Source: Larix kaempferi (lineage: Eukaryota; Streptophyta; Pinopsida; Pinales; Pinaceae). Taken from it: a stretch of 64,000 bases of DNA. A program made the position numbers and the translations under genes. The stretch spans positions 6,105,001 to 6,169,000 of the forward strand of contig BSBM01000319.1 in assembly GCA_027924585.1 (NCBI GenBank). The letters run 5' to 3'. A model generated the notes under the pieces. The model was given only the letters and a program-made list of their open reading frames with translations, did no database searches and was not told the origin of the DNA. Shown here piece by piece: positions 34,500 to 46,020 of the stretch (within the stretch, counting starts at the first letter, position 1; every line of letters starts with the position of its first letter).

Positions 34500-35345
34500 C
34501 CATGTGCATAAGAGTTCCCATAGCTGTAATCTTGGTTGTGGGTGGCCTTGAGAGCATGTCTTCTAGATTGTTTGTACTTCCATTCTTATACTTGATGACG
34601 AGATGGAATTTTGTAAGAATCCCATCAACTTATAATGTCTAGTATGTTGTAGCTTACTCTGGGCCTCCAAATACTATAATGGCTGATGAGAAGTGTGAAT
34701 GATGGTCTCCTTTCCCATTAGATAGTGCATCCACTTCTTAACATCTTGAACTAGGGAATAGATTTCCTTATCATAGGTAGGGAATTTTATTACTCCCCCA
34801 TGAAACATTTTAGAATGATAACATATCATCCTTCATCCTTACATGAGAACCACTCCCATGGCATACCCACTTGAATTTGTCTCCAACTTGAAAGTATTTT
34901 TCAAATTAGGCAATGCAAGAGATGGTGCTTGATTGGTATTTCACTTGATCTCTTCAAAGGATTTCTGTTGATTCTTACCCCACTGGAACTTGTTGTTGTT
35001 GGTTGTTATGGCATGGAGGGGTGCAACCAAAGTTGAAAAGGAAGCTATGAAGTTCCGAAGGTATTTTGTTTCCCCAAAAAAGATCCTAACTTTAGTGACA
35101 TTTGTAGGAGTAGGCCACTTAGTGATGGCCTCCATCGTTGCAGGATCAATCTTGCGTTCTCCTCCACCAATCACACAGCCCAAATACACCAAGGAATACT
35201 GGGTGAACTCACATTTCTTCAAATTAGATAGAATTGGTGCCTTTTTAGAGTCTCTAACACCTACTTGATGTGTGAAATGTGCTCTTACAAAGTAGCACTA
35301 TAAACCAGTATGTCATCTAGATATACTATAACAAACGAATCTAAT
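34500..35345 (-). pseudogene. RT (catalytic half) and RNase H of 7.4 kb element
   Basis: Resumes on the far side of the inserted DNA: LLDSFVIVYLDDILVYSATL (YLDD catalytic pair) at ~35340-35285. It continues with HISHIK, VLETLKRHQFY, KKCEFTQYSLVYLGCVIGG and ITKWPTPTNVTKVRIFFGE (34941-35222), then FQWGKNQQKSFEEIK. RNase H remains continue to ~34500 with many breaks. Confidence 0.85.
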
Positions 35346-36323
35346 AAAGGGCATTGTGAAAAAAATTGCACAAGTTCACTCTTCCACTTGGTAAGGGGCT
35401 AAGCCTTGTAGGTTACTGCAAGGCCTCAGTCCTTGGAGCCCATTTTGGGTTTGGTTGGTATTCCTCCAAGTGATCCTGCAAGATATTCTTAGTGTAGTTC
35501 ACATTCAAACATGAAAATATTTATAAAAACAAAATGAAAGAGATGGGCGAGAATGCAAACTTCAACAACCAAAGATATGCTAAACCACTCTTGTATTTCC
35601 CAATGGAATAGCTATACAACACCTAATAGGTGAATGATTCAAGGGAATCCAACAATCTCCCTTAGGGAGGCATTTCTTGTCCAAACTAAATGCTAAGTAG
35701 ATGGAAGAACAATGGAGAGAAACACTTTCCCATAGATGGAAGGTGGCAAGGGAGCTTGGGAATGCTTACAATGGTAGGAAATGGTGGGCTATGAGCAAGA
35801 TCCAACATAAATCTAGCAGCATAACCTTTCTCTAATTTCTCTCTAACAAATGCATTCCAATGGCTTTCTTTTATAGGCCAAGAGGTGGCCAACAAACAAC
35901 TAGATCCAATTGTGAACTCTCCTCCTCAATGAACTAGTTCCAAGGTACACTAGGGGGGCTGATTAATGCCACCAAGTGTGTGAGGAGCCGAATTCAGAAC
36001 CATGGGGAGGATTGATCCTTTAATGCACCACTGGGAGTGAGTGTTCCCGTCGTTTTGATAGTAGTGCAGCTATCAAAGGAAAATCCACGTGGGTGTAGCG
36101 CGTGAGCATTGTTTAGATAACCTGCGCTATAGGGCGGGTCAGTTGTGTAATACCCACGCTACCCTTTGTTTTGAATGTGTCTTGGCACTTATGGAATCAT
36201 TCTATGTTTTGGATATGTTGATGATGACTGTGGTGATATGCATTATTTATGTTGATGACGCCTTACTGGATGAATTGCTGAAATGTCACATGTGTGCGAC
36301 TTTTAGGTGTTAACAAAGGGCAT
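35346..36323. mobile_element. Inserted DNA (~960 bp) with 9 bp flanking direct repeats
   Basis: AAAGGGCAT occurs at 35346-35354 and 36315-36323. Between them are 960 bases (35355-36314) that split the RT frame precisely: NDVLCPLL lies before and CPLLDSF after, with the duplicated codons encoding CPL(L). An 8-9 bp duplication suggests a DNA transposon (hAT 8 bp, Mutator-like 9 bp) and not an LTR element. The ends (TGTGAAAAAAATTGCACA and, on the other strand, GTTAACACCTAAAAGTCG) share little, so terminal inverted repeats are weak or absent. There is no coding frame of note, so it is probably non-autonomous. Confidence 0.65.
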
Positions 36324-37123
36324 AATACATCATTCATCAAACACATAAATGCACTTTGTGCATTGCATAAACGAAATGGCATTACTAACCATTCATATAG
36401 ACCTTTCCTAGTCTTGAAGGTGGCCTTTTAGGTGTCTTCTTCCTTCACTCGCACCTAGTGGTATCTTGATTTGAGATCCAACTTGGTGAATTACTTGGCA
36501 TGCTGCAATTGGTCCAATAGATCATTAATCCTAGGAAGAGGGTACAGATTCTTGAGTGTGATCTTGTTCAAGGCCCTATAGTCGATGCAAATCCTCCAAG
36601 TACCATCCTGATTGGGTATTATGATGATAGGTGACCCACAAAGTGAGGTGCTTGGTTGGATCACACCCTTCATAAAAAAATATTGCAACTGCTTCTTCAC
36701 TTCATCTGCTTCTATGACAGACTGTCTATACGGTCCAATGTTTGGAAATGGAGATTCCAACAATAATTGTATCTCATGCTCCACTTCCCTCTCAAGAGGT
36801 ATCCCCTTAGGCTCCTGGAACAATTTTCTATGTGTCTACAAAAGGATAGCCAACTATGTTTTCTGCTCTCTCGTACATCCCTCTAGGGATTCCTTCACTT
36901 TTATCGATTCACCTGCTTGTTGATTCTGTCTTAAGAAAAGCAATACAAACTTCCTACTTGAATTGATCAAATTTTTCACTTGGTTAGCACTTACTAGATA
37001 GATCTTTGATTTACCTTTGTGCACGTTAATGATGAAGGATTTCCCATCCTTGATCAAGTGGTATTGGTTGTATCTCCTCATGAAGATCACATCCCTCATA
37101 TACATGTAGGGGCTTCCAAACAC
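36324..37123 (-). pseudogene. Protease end and RT (N-terminal half) of 7.4 kb element
   Basis: Minus strand: FGSPYMYMRDVIFMRRYNQY and IYLVSANQVKNLINSS (protease-RT linker, 37123-36854). Then 36823-36491 gives [40 protein letters not shown] and [15 protein letters not shown]. It continues [29 protein letters not shown] and RLCNA to ~36324, where the inserted DNA begins. Gypsy RT fingers and palm; stops present. Confidence 0.87.
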
Positions 37124-37204
37124 TACACCACAAACATCCTAGTGTACTACGTCTACCTCCACTTCATCAACATATTCTGCACTTAGGGAAAATTTGATCT
37201 TGCA

Positions 37205-38544
37205 CTATTCCGTGACTATGAGTTCTTCATCCTTATTTACCCATCCCAATTGGTAAGGACTGGGGTGATCATGTATTTCCAATCCAAACTTACATACTAG
37301 ATTCTCTGTTATGTGGTTTGTTTGTGAACCAAAATCAAATAGAACATCGATCTTGGTCTTCTTGGCCTGGATCTTGATGTGGAAGAGTTTCTTCATCTCT
37401 TTGTCTTCCTTAGGGTGAAGGATACTCAAATTCACCTCCTTATGCAATGTGGTACAGATAATATTTTCATCGACATTCGAGTTACTTTTTAACTGCTTGA
37501 ATGACTCCATGGCTAAAAGGTTCTCCTCCTTGGCATCCTTCTTGCGGTTCTTGGAGTTTAGCTCTGAATGTATCTTCAAACACTTTTCTTCAGTGTGACC
37601 ATCGATTTCACAATGCTTATTGTGGTTTTTCGAATTCTTGCATTGATGTGTCATGGTTGTAGTATTCTTCTCCTTTCTCTTCCACTTCTTCTTCCCCTAC
37701 TTGGTAGCATCTTGGCTCTCTTTATGTTTTGAACCACTTGGTTGCCATTTATTATGGCTTGTGTTTTCTAGGTACTATGCTTGTACACAGGATTCATCAA
37801 TTGACTTGGGTTTGAAGAGCATAAACTACCTCTGTATGTGACTATGTAAACCCCCTAGATACTTGATGAGTACATCTGGGTTCTTGGGTGAGATACCCAG
37901 CATGATAACCATATTCCCAAACTCACTGAAGTATTCTTGCACACTTTGCCCTTACCTTTTCCTGAAGTAATGCCAATGGATCCACTGGTCCTATACATAC
38001 CCGATAGGGTAAAATTGGGACTTGATGAGGGTTTTAAATTCCTCCCACTTAGTTACTGGAAGATCACCCTCCATCCTAAGTGCTTCCATGTGGTTTTCCC
38101 ACTAGGTTAATGCATGCCCTATAAATTCAATCGGTAAAATGACATATTTTGATCCTCGACTATTTGATGGATACTGCAATAAACCTCCAACTGTTGCAAC
38201 CAATGATTCAATTTCATAGCATAGATCTTAGCTTGATACGGCTTGAATTTGACTTTCGCTTCCATCTTGAAGAGAGACTAGAAGGGAATATTGGTACTAG
38301 AACTCGACTACTCTCTCTTAGGATATTTTGTCGATTCCTTTTCTGGGTCATTTTTATCTTTCGTTTTCTCCTCAGATCTAAAATATGAGTTAGAGCCTCC
38401 AAAATCCCTGAAAGGTTCAAACTTGCTTTCCAGAGCTGCCACAAGGATTGACATGTTCTGTGAGATATCGACGACTTGTATTTCCAGTTTTGAAAATCGT
38501 TGCTCATAATCATCAATCGCTTCTTAAACAGACTCGTCCACCAT
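37205..38544 (-). pseudogene. Gag and protease of 7.4 kb element
   Basis: A likely gag start is ATG at 38544 (MVDESV, then a stop). The frame continues with a coil (EQRFSKLEIQVVDISQNM) and capsid pieces KIYAMKLNHWLQQLEVY and EDQNMSFYRLNL around 38230-38120. The piece 37654-37205 has a zinc-knuckle-like CEIDGHTEEKC near 37610, then the protease with VLFDFGSQTNHITENLV, where the active site is Asp-Phe-Gly-Ser instead of Asp-Thr/Ser-Gly. Multiple frameshifts. Confidence 0.75.
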
Positions 38545-38619
38545 GGCTAGGGTTTGAAGAATTTTATTTTTCACCAACTACTGGATCCTACAATTAACCA
38601 CAAAACCCAAAGAAAAACT

Positions 38620-38631
38620 GCTTTGATACCA
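38620..38631 (-). promoter_or_regulatory. Primer binding site of 7.4 kb element
   Basis: The minus strand reads TGGTATCAAAGC, a tRNA-iMet type site, three bases after the 5' LTR end. Confidence 0.85.
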
Positions 38632-38634
38632 ATA

Positions 38635-39503
38635 TGATTTGTAAACTGCAGTGGATATTCCACTAGATTAGTTTATCACAACGGATCTTACAACTTAGTT
38701 CATTGTGTTAATTTAATTTTCATAAAATACTAAATACAATGGAACTGAAAGAGAAACTAAAGAAAATAAGTACACAATCCACACAATAACAAAAGATATA
38801 CCTTGGGAAAACCCACTATGGGGAAAAACCCAGCCACAAATGAGGACTTTGCCTTACTCTTCATATCAAACTAAAAATAGGGAAAGGTTACTCTCTATGG
38901 AGTTACCAATGACTCTACGACTAGAATGGCTACTGCAGGATCTCCTGTCTCTTTTTTTCTTCTCTAAAATCCATTCTCGTGTTGTTGCTCAACTATGGAA
39001 CAATACAATACATCAAAAGAATGGTTCCCATTCTTCTTCTAGCGGCCTGGTATTTAACATAGTCTGATAGCCATATAGGGTTAATTTTAGGGGTTTTGCA
39101 TGCCTCAAATCCCAATTAGGGTTAGTTTTTTGGTTCTAGAATGTTCTTGAAGGTCTAAGCATGACCAGCTCCACATGTGTGAAAAATGAGAGCCGTTGTG
39201 TAATCCACTTAGTACCATGGTAGTCAACTGGATAGGTAAACTTGCGGGAGGCATAACTTTTTCATACATATTCCGATTGAGGAAATCGTTGGAAAGGTCT
39301 CAAAGTGTAGAATCACCTCGTGACCCATTTCATTAATAGTTGGTTTTTTTACCCCCAAAATTTCCATTTAGACCCTCAAATAGGCCCCAGAAGGTTCTGG
39401 ACACAAAATCTAGAAAATGGGTCCTACAAGCCAATTCATCCAATATTTTGATCCTAAAAACTCCAAGTAGGTGACAAATTATATATTGATCCATTTCGGA
39501 TCA
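38635..39503 (-). repeat. 5' LTR of 7.4 kb element (869 bp)
   Basis: Minus-strand start TGATCCGAAATGG, end TTTACAAATCA. Flanked outside by TTTGA. Confidence 0.9.
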
Positions 39504-39869
39504 TTTGAAGGAAAGAATATGGCCTTAGAGAGGCTATGGAATCCCCACCTGATTAACCACTAACTTAGATTTGAGGTCGATATGGTCATAAATCCATCTC
39601 GCTGCATCATTATATGGCATTATTTCCAATCTGGAAGTAATGGAAAAGAGTTTTATCTTCCTCGTATTCTCATGTACTGCCAGGTTATCATCGTCCTACA
39701 GAAAATTTCCCTCGGCATACATCATGTACATTTCATCCCATTAGGGATCATCCTAAAAGCCAATAAGGTGACTCGCATCGGACAACGACATGCCTTCAAT
39801 ATTGGTAGGATTTGGAATCTCTTCAACCTCTTTCTACGCAATTTCTTTTCAATTTTGCATTCTTGACAT
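39504..39869 (-). pseudogene. Unknown broken gene, N-terminal segment (segment 1 of 3)
   Basis: From the candidate ATG at 39869 the minus strand reads MSRMQN, a stop, then EVEEIPNPTNIEGMSLSDAS, HLIGF, WDEMYMMYAEGNFL, NLAVHENTRKIKLFSITSR and MPYNDAARWIYDHIDLKSK. It runs to SFK at 39504, where the retrotransposon LTR begins. Removing the 7.4 kb element plus one TTTGA leaves SFK-IYKLKM in frame with segment 2. About five stops are present in these 120 codons. No domain recognised. The true start could be further upstream or in an exon I cannot see. Confidence 0.6.
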
Positions 39870-40475
39870 CTTTCATACAACAAGAAATAATGGTTAAGTT
39901 ATGAGCACGAGAGAATTGGTCAAAATAGCTAATGAAACAAATGAAAGAACAACAACGCTGGTTAAACTTATTTATTTCAAGCTTTTGAAATTTTGAATTC
40001 ATCTTGCAATTAATGTTAAGATGATGGCGATTTTATTACAGGTCTTTGTTAGACATGTGAATTAATTGCTGCATTAATTTCTCTAAGCATCGTGCATTAG
40101 GACTCCTCGTGCATTACTTTTAGATTTGGTCAAGATTGGAGGGATTTGATTTCTTTAACAGCTATTTCGTACACCTATATTTCCTTTCTCGATGGCGTGT
40201 GCACATAGATTAGGGCCCAAGGGAAGGGAGGGGAGAGAAACGGAGTGAGATGATCGTCCCGAGACTATGATTGTGACCTTCCTAAATTAATGGTAGACCT
40301 TCGTCATATTAGAGATTCAAGGATTAAGATCCATGATTAATGAGTTCGACATAGAAGGAACTGCAGGGTTGGAATTTGATGGGCATTTGCCCGTCGGAGG
40401 GCATTTTTCTTGTTAAATACAGTTAAAATATTTATGCAACCGTCTACCTAAATGAGCACTTAAGTAATCTAAATG

Positions 40476-40502
<27 letters not shown>
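40476..40502 (+). repeat. 27-base T run
   Basis: Uninterrupted T tract, equal to a 27-base A tail on the minus strand. It might mark the 3' end of a retroposed sequence, but no flanking target duplication was found. Confidence 0.7.
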
Positions 40503-40506
<4 letters not shown>

Positions 40507-41960
40507 ATTTTTGTAAAATGTCATTAGTTTCATTTGGGTTTGGGTTGTCCAGGAGGGACCTTAGTCCAGGTAACCGAATCCATAGGTCGTCTACGTGGTT
40601 TTGGAATTTATGTGAATTTTGGTATGTTGGAAGTTTTGAAATGTTAAAGTACTCACAGAGTCACATCGCACCGGGCCACACCAGCCTCCAAGTCCTATGA
40701 GTTAATGAGTGTGGCCACGCCATGGCAAGGAGTTAATAAATGAATTAACTCATCCTGCCATCTCCAACTACCACCTCGCCCTGGGAAGTGGGGCCTGATA
40801 TGGGTAATTTGGATTCTAGAAATTGGTATTCGATTGGAGTCTAGGATGGGGAGGGGACTTGAACCTCTAACTCAAAGAGATGAAACTTGAAGAAAGTTGT
40901 TGTGGTGCCGCGGCTGCTACCTTCAAGTGCCCTGTACCACTGATTTTTGCAAGCTGCAAGATTCAGGAACACTACCACGACCTCCAGGATGCAGCTGCCA
41001 TTGCAACATCAAGGTCATCTTCTCCAGGCTTCGAATCTCCTAGGCTCTGAGCTCAACTAGTACATAGGTAAGTATTAATTTCTCCACTTTGTAGCGTTGT
41101 AGGTGTAAGTTGTAACCGGAAGTTAATTACATATGTAGCACAGTTTGGAATAAGTAGACGTAGAACTGTAGGAGTGATACTGTGATATCTAATTACCCTG
41201 TAACCCTTGTCAATGGTGGCAATTCTAAATTCATCTTTTGCAACTCCTGTGAACCAAGACACTTTCTCTTGTGCCGATATCTGTCCCAGTTTTTGCAGCA
41301 GTTGGATTCCTGAAACAAGATGTGCCCATTGTGTTTCTTTGACCTATCTTGCATCCTAGGATTCAGACTGGGTGAGTTCTCAATCAAGTCATCTTTGTCT
41401 TCATTGTTTACTTCCTAATTAGAAGAAAAGAAACCGAGTTTGGTTATCAGCAGTCTTCATATATTGCTAAAAATGATTACAAAAAACCCTCATGTTTCCA
41501 CATTCATTCTCCTCCAGAATCTGGATGCGATTATTCGCCAAGCGAAAACCCATCAACCTACACAAGCAGATTCTTACTTGTTGACCCCTTTTACCTTCAC
41601 TGGATTTACTAAAATGCACTATGGTTTTGAATAGGGAGGAGTAAGGAGTCAGGAGCCAGGGGGTTTAGGGATTTATAAATGGAATAGGTGTGGGAGGAGG
41701 GACGATCCAGCTCGATCAACCATCGGGAATCCTTCGTCCTATATTTCACAATGTAGAAGAATGCATCTGCAATGTAGAAGTTATATCTCATCCGTTTGGG
41801 AAAGAATGGTGCCTTGTATCTTTCTATAGAATGGTCATTGGCCATGAACGTGTTTTGGTCATATATTCTGAGGACATAAGAAATACATTCTTTTATCAAC
41901 CAACATTTTTATTTGGATGCCCCTTGTGTTGTTGGCAGTCTGTCCTGTTGAATGTTGAAA

Positions 41961-42218
41961 CCTGTGCACAACTTTCATCTCTGTCTTTTACCCATGTCCA
42001 CCTGCGAGCTCTGTTTGATGACCAATTATGTGTTGGTTTATTCAGTCATTTATTTTACAATATTGTTGGGTCGCTTGGCATTTTATTAACCTGTGCACAA
42101 CTTTCATCTCTGTCTTTTACCCATGTCCACCTGCGAGCTCTGTTTGATGACCAATTATGTGTTGATTTATTCAGTCATTTCTTTTACAATATTGTTGGGT
42201 CGCTTGGCATTTTATTTT
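41961..42218 (+). repeat. 129 bp tandem duplication
   Basis: Two copies starting CCTGTGCACAACTTTCATC (41961, 42090), almost identical. 129 is divisible by 3, so the plus-strand frame passes through both. Confidence 0.92.
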
Positions 42219-43991
42219 ATTTATTTTTTGGTTTTGTTACAAATTCATTTCCAGGCACTATGTGATGGCTAACAGTTGAAATTGTTTGTTTTACTTTTAA
42301 TATTAATATCCCATATCGAGCTTCAAACCAAAGTCATCCTGTCCTGTTATTGAACGGTCTCTAAAGAAGGTACCCCAAAACATGTGTGTATATATATATA
42401 TATATATATATTTCAAAGAAATAACTAGTGGAATGACCATACTGCAAAATAAGCGAAAAGCAGATAGCAGTCATGAATCTTGTCGCTGATGGAATGGTAA
42501 TGAAAGAAATTCCCTTCGGAATAGTGTTTGACCGAAGCCACTAATCTAAGCTTTTAACACTGTCCCTTGTTCCATACCATTAAAAATGTTAGCCAGCAAG
42601 ACTGAAATAATTGTCAACTAACCAGAGGCAACTATGTGTGCCTACGGATCTTCAACTTTTGCCAAAACAATGGCTGGGAATCTGTCACTCCCTGCATGCT
42701 TTTTGTAGGTCAAAATAGACATAATGTTACGGCTTGAAAATGTGTCACCATCATGAATTGTTATGCCACCCTGCATATATTCTAAGTTCTAATGCTTGTG
42801 TGCATGCCCATTGCCAACTATGTTATTTAGGTTTTCTTTTAACTTTCTTTTCAAGGTCTGTAGACTGTGGGGTTTGCGATTATTTTTATTTAAATAGATA
42901 GAACCATTTCTTATGCACTTTAGAACTAAAGTTGATTCAGCGTCAAGGTTCCACGTTCCACACTAAGAAAACTATATGGCAAGTTTCGCTAAGGCTAGCT
43001 CAAGAGTCTAAACGAGCAGCCTGCCACTTCCAAGGCTTTACGTTCAGGTCGAAAGCCAAAATCGTTATCAGAGAGGGTAGAGGGCATTCGCTTCAAAACT
43101 TGAAAATTGAGTATTCAGGTGCTTGGAAATGGAGTTTTTAGTTATTTTTTGCAATGCAAAAAACTTGAAATAATAGTTTTTAACTTAAAAATTTGTTATA
43201 GAAGGATAAATTTTTAATTAAAACTTCAAAATATCGAAAGGTTAATTTCTCATAAAAACTTCATTTGTTGAAGACCAAAATATTAGACAAAACGTTTTTG
43301 GAAAGAGAGTATAAAAATCAAAACGTTAAAAAAAATTGGTATGATGGGCAGAAATGAAAACAAATTCTAACCCTGGAAGGAAGCCATTACAGCAAGCCAC
43401 CCCCATTCTTGAACACGTTCTTCAATGCTGGACTTTACATAAAATTCCCCCCCCCAAAATCCATGAAAAATAACAAAATTTCACTATCATCCATACAAAA
43501 AAAACAGATATCCTATGGCTCGAGTAGCAACAAATTAGACCCAACAGATCTAAACAGTTCATCAACGAATTAGCGATCCGTGAAGCAACCAGCTTCAAAT
43601 ACCATGTTACCAATAAACACATCTACTGATATCAAATTACAACAAAGCATACTAGATTTGAAAAAATAGATCTTAAAACATAAAGAGAGTTGTATGGCCT
43701 TGCTTGGCTTGATGATGTAGCTAGCACTCATTGTTTTTCTTTTGCTTCACTCTTTAGCACAAATTTCTCATACCATTGGTTACATTTCTCATGGATCACT
43801 ATCATGGAGGCCCTTTAAGACTTAAGGGAGTTCTAATCTCATAATTCCATGTAAAGAAATCAAATAAGTACAAGATGAAAATTGACAGAAAAGGCTTAAG
43901 GCATTCTCTTCCATTCATCTTCATACCAATCATAGTAGTATATAGTACAAGGATCATAGTCACCTCTAGATCTAGATCTTATTGACAAATC

Positions 43992-44071
43992 ATCAGCGGA
44001 TAAGTATGACAACTCATAAAGTAATGATAATATCAGCGGATAAGTATGACAAATCATAAAGTAATGATAAT
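43992..44071 (+). repeat. 40 bp tandem duplication
   Basis: Two copies of ATCAGCGGATAAGTATGACA... at 43992 and 44032, with about one difference. Confidence 0.9.
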
Positions 44072-44712
44072 AACAACTCATATGAGAAGTGATATAAGAC
44101 TTTCTAATTGTCTAGAAACTTATAATATAACATCCACGCCCCTCTTAAACCCAAATTAAGGATAATTTTCACACCCCTCTTATAATAGGGATTCCATCAA
44201 CATAGCATAAATAAATCGTGTCTACAGTAACCTTTGTGTATTCATCCTTTACATATCTCTCTATCCCCCTCATCACGGGCCAATCCACCATTTTAAAGTG
44301 TGGAGGATAAGACTCTCTATCTCTATATAGATAACGAGTGGTTTATTATTATTATTCCCTCATGTATGGCTAGAGAGTGTCTTACTTTCTCTATCATGTC
44401 CTCATAATTATGCATAAATAAAAAGTGTCACTTTCTCTCTATTATTTACTTCCCTTTTATTCATGACTAACTAGTGTCTTATTATTTAATTTATGCTCCA
44501 CATTATTAAATATTTATATGTGTACTAATTATAACATCACATTAACCCCTTAATGCCCCATGGCTAGGTTTGTAGGTTAAAATACTAGGTCTCAAGGGGA
44601 ACAATCTATGAATGCCTCTAGGTTCAATAAACACGCGTACACACAAATCCACACACACACAAAGGTTAGGGATGGTCAAATATGGTATCCCACACATCCT
44701 CCTAGGGACACT
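44072..44712. other. No gene seen; AT-rich with microsatellites
   Basis: Contains a TTA run near 44345 and CA-rich sequence near 44640. The block AACATCCACGCCCCTCTTAAA at 44130 resembles, on the minus strand, the polypurine-tract/LTR junction of the gag-only element at 5862, but no LTR copy was delimited. Confidence 0.3.
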
Positions 44713-45060
44713 AAACTTATATCTACTATTGTAATATAGAGTAGAGAGACCTAGTGCCTTTCGAGGGGATGATGCCTCCTTTCCCTAGGTGTGATTGAAC
44801 CTCCCTTAAGTTTGTAGAGTTGAAACTTGTTAGGTATGAGCAGAAATATGTCAATGAAGATGCATAGGATAAATCAATCAAAACTAAAATATTGGAGCCT
44901 ATTTATCCAAAGAAGTCCATGCAGATGCGTTGGAGGGACATATGCAAGTAACACTAGTGGTTTGAAAGTGGGAGAAGGATATCAATTTCTAATATGAGTG
45001 CATACTAGTAACTTAGTGTTTTGAAAGACACAAGAGGTTGGAATAATTTAAGAGACTTTT
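44713..45060 (-). repeat. Diverged direct repeat, left copy (LTR-like)
   Basis: Matches 48571-48895 with many substitutions and small indels. Borders are uncertain. Confidence 0.55.
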
Positions 45061-45689
45061 GAAAGAGACAAAATTCTCCACTAGGAACGTCTACATATCT
45101 CGCAATATGTCTGAAGGTCCACATGCCTTAAGCATTAGAAAAAAATTCAGGCACAAGGGTTCCTTGTGGATCATCATGATGTCAATCAAGCATCAAACAA
45201 AAGAGAAATAAAGATAAACAACCAAGTGTTGCATGTCAAGATAGAGGAACAAGTAAACTACTATGTACAAATGATAGCAATCAAACTATAAGAATATAAA
45301 TGAAATTAGGTCCAACTATCATGTAAGTGAAATAATAACTAAACCATGGGATTGGAGGTAGTTAAGCTCTAAGTACTATGTTAGTGAAATAATCATTTAG
45401 AATCTATAATGAAGCATGAATGAATGTGGTAGTGGATAAGTACACGCAAGGGAATTATACATTTACTTACCCATACAAGAGATTTGGTGGCATAGTCACA
45501 TTATGAAATGAACTAGGTACCAATTTTTCAAAGGTTAGTGGATTGCCCTAAGTAAGGTAGGGATAGAAACACCAAATCTCAAGTGAAGGATAAAGGATAA
45601 ACATAAAGGGGGATGTGATGATCCTACCGTGTGATTCTAACAAAGTTAAGAGAAGGAAGGTGATGATTTTGGCATGGTGTTGGAAAATG

Positions 45690-46020
45690 TGTGAGGAAAC
45701 ATACACTGACTAAGAGCCATTGTGAGTAAGAGAGACAACATACACTAACCCAAAGTCATCACAAGCACAAAGGCTACATATGGTAACATGGAGTCAATGT
45801 GAGCATGGTAGGTAGCATACACCAATAAGGGGTTGATGTGAGCACATGAGGTGACATAAACTAATTTGGGGTTGTCATAAGAACAAATGAAACATATAAT
45901 AACCCAAATTTAGTGCAAGCACTAGAGGTGACATACATTAAACTAGGGTTGATGTGAACACAGGAGATGATATACACTAACACCTTGTTAATGTGAGCAT
46001 AGAGGAGACCAATTCTAATG
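45690..46020. repeat. Degenerate ~45 bp minisatellite
   Basis: Seven or so diverged units with the shape ACATACACTAACnnnGGGTTGATGTGAGCACAnnAGGTG. No frame runs through it. Confidence 0.7.

Larger units (their letters stand above)
32091..39503 (-). mobile_element. Ty3/gypsy retrotransposon, 7.4 kb, minus strand
   Basis: 3' LTR 32091-32987, polypurine tract near 32988-33001, integrase, RNase H/RT, protease and gag in minus order, primer site 38620-38631, 5' LTR 38635-39503. It is flanked by TTTGA on both sides. LTRs differ visibly at roughly one base in ten by eye, so it is older than the 12 kb element. All coding regions are broken. RT is split by a further ~960 bp insertion (35355-36314). 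The element sits inside the unknown minus-strand gene. Confidence 0.9.
39870..43991. other. No assignable gene; weak ORFs and simple repeats
   Basis: I see no family resemblance. The best candidate exon is on the minus strand at 41387-41193 (IENSPSLNPRMQDRSKKHNG..., Cys-rich, CCKNWDRYRHKRKC), which could equally be chance. A 191-residue plus-strand frame at 41690-42265 is partly made of a 129 bp duplication. An AT dinucleotide run lies near 42390-42410. Confidence 0.35.

Noticed and set aside
40476-40502. Poly(A) tail of a LINE or processed pseudogene
   Set aside because: No upstream coding remnant on the minus strand and no flanking target duplication was found.
43992-44071. Link between the 40 bp duplications at 43992 and 54317
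   Set aside because: Same period by chance; the unit sequences are unrelated.
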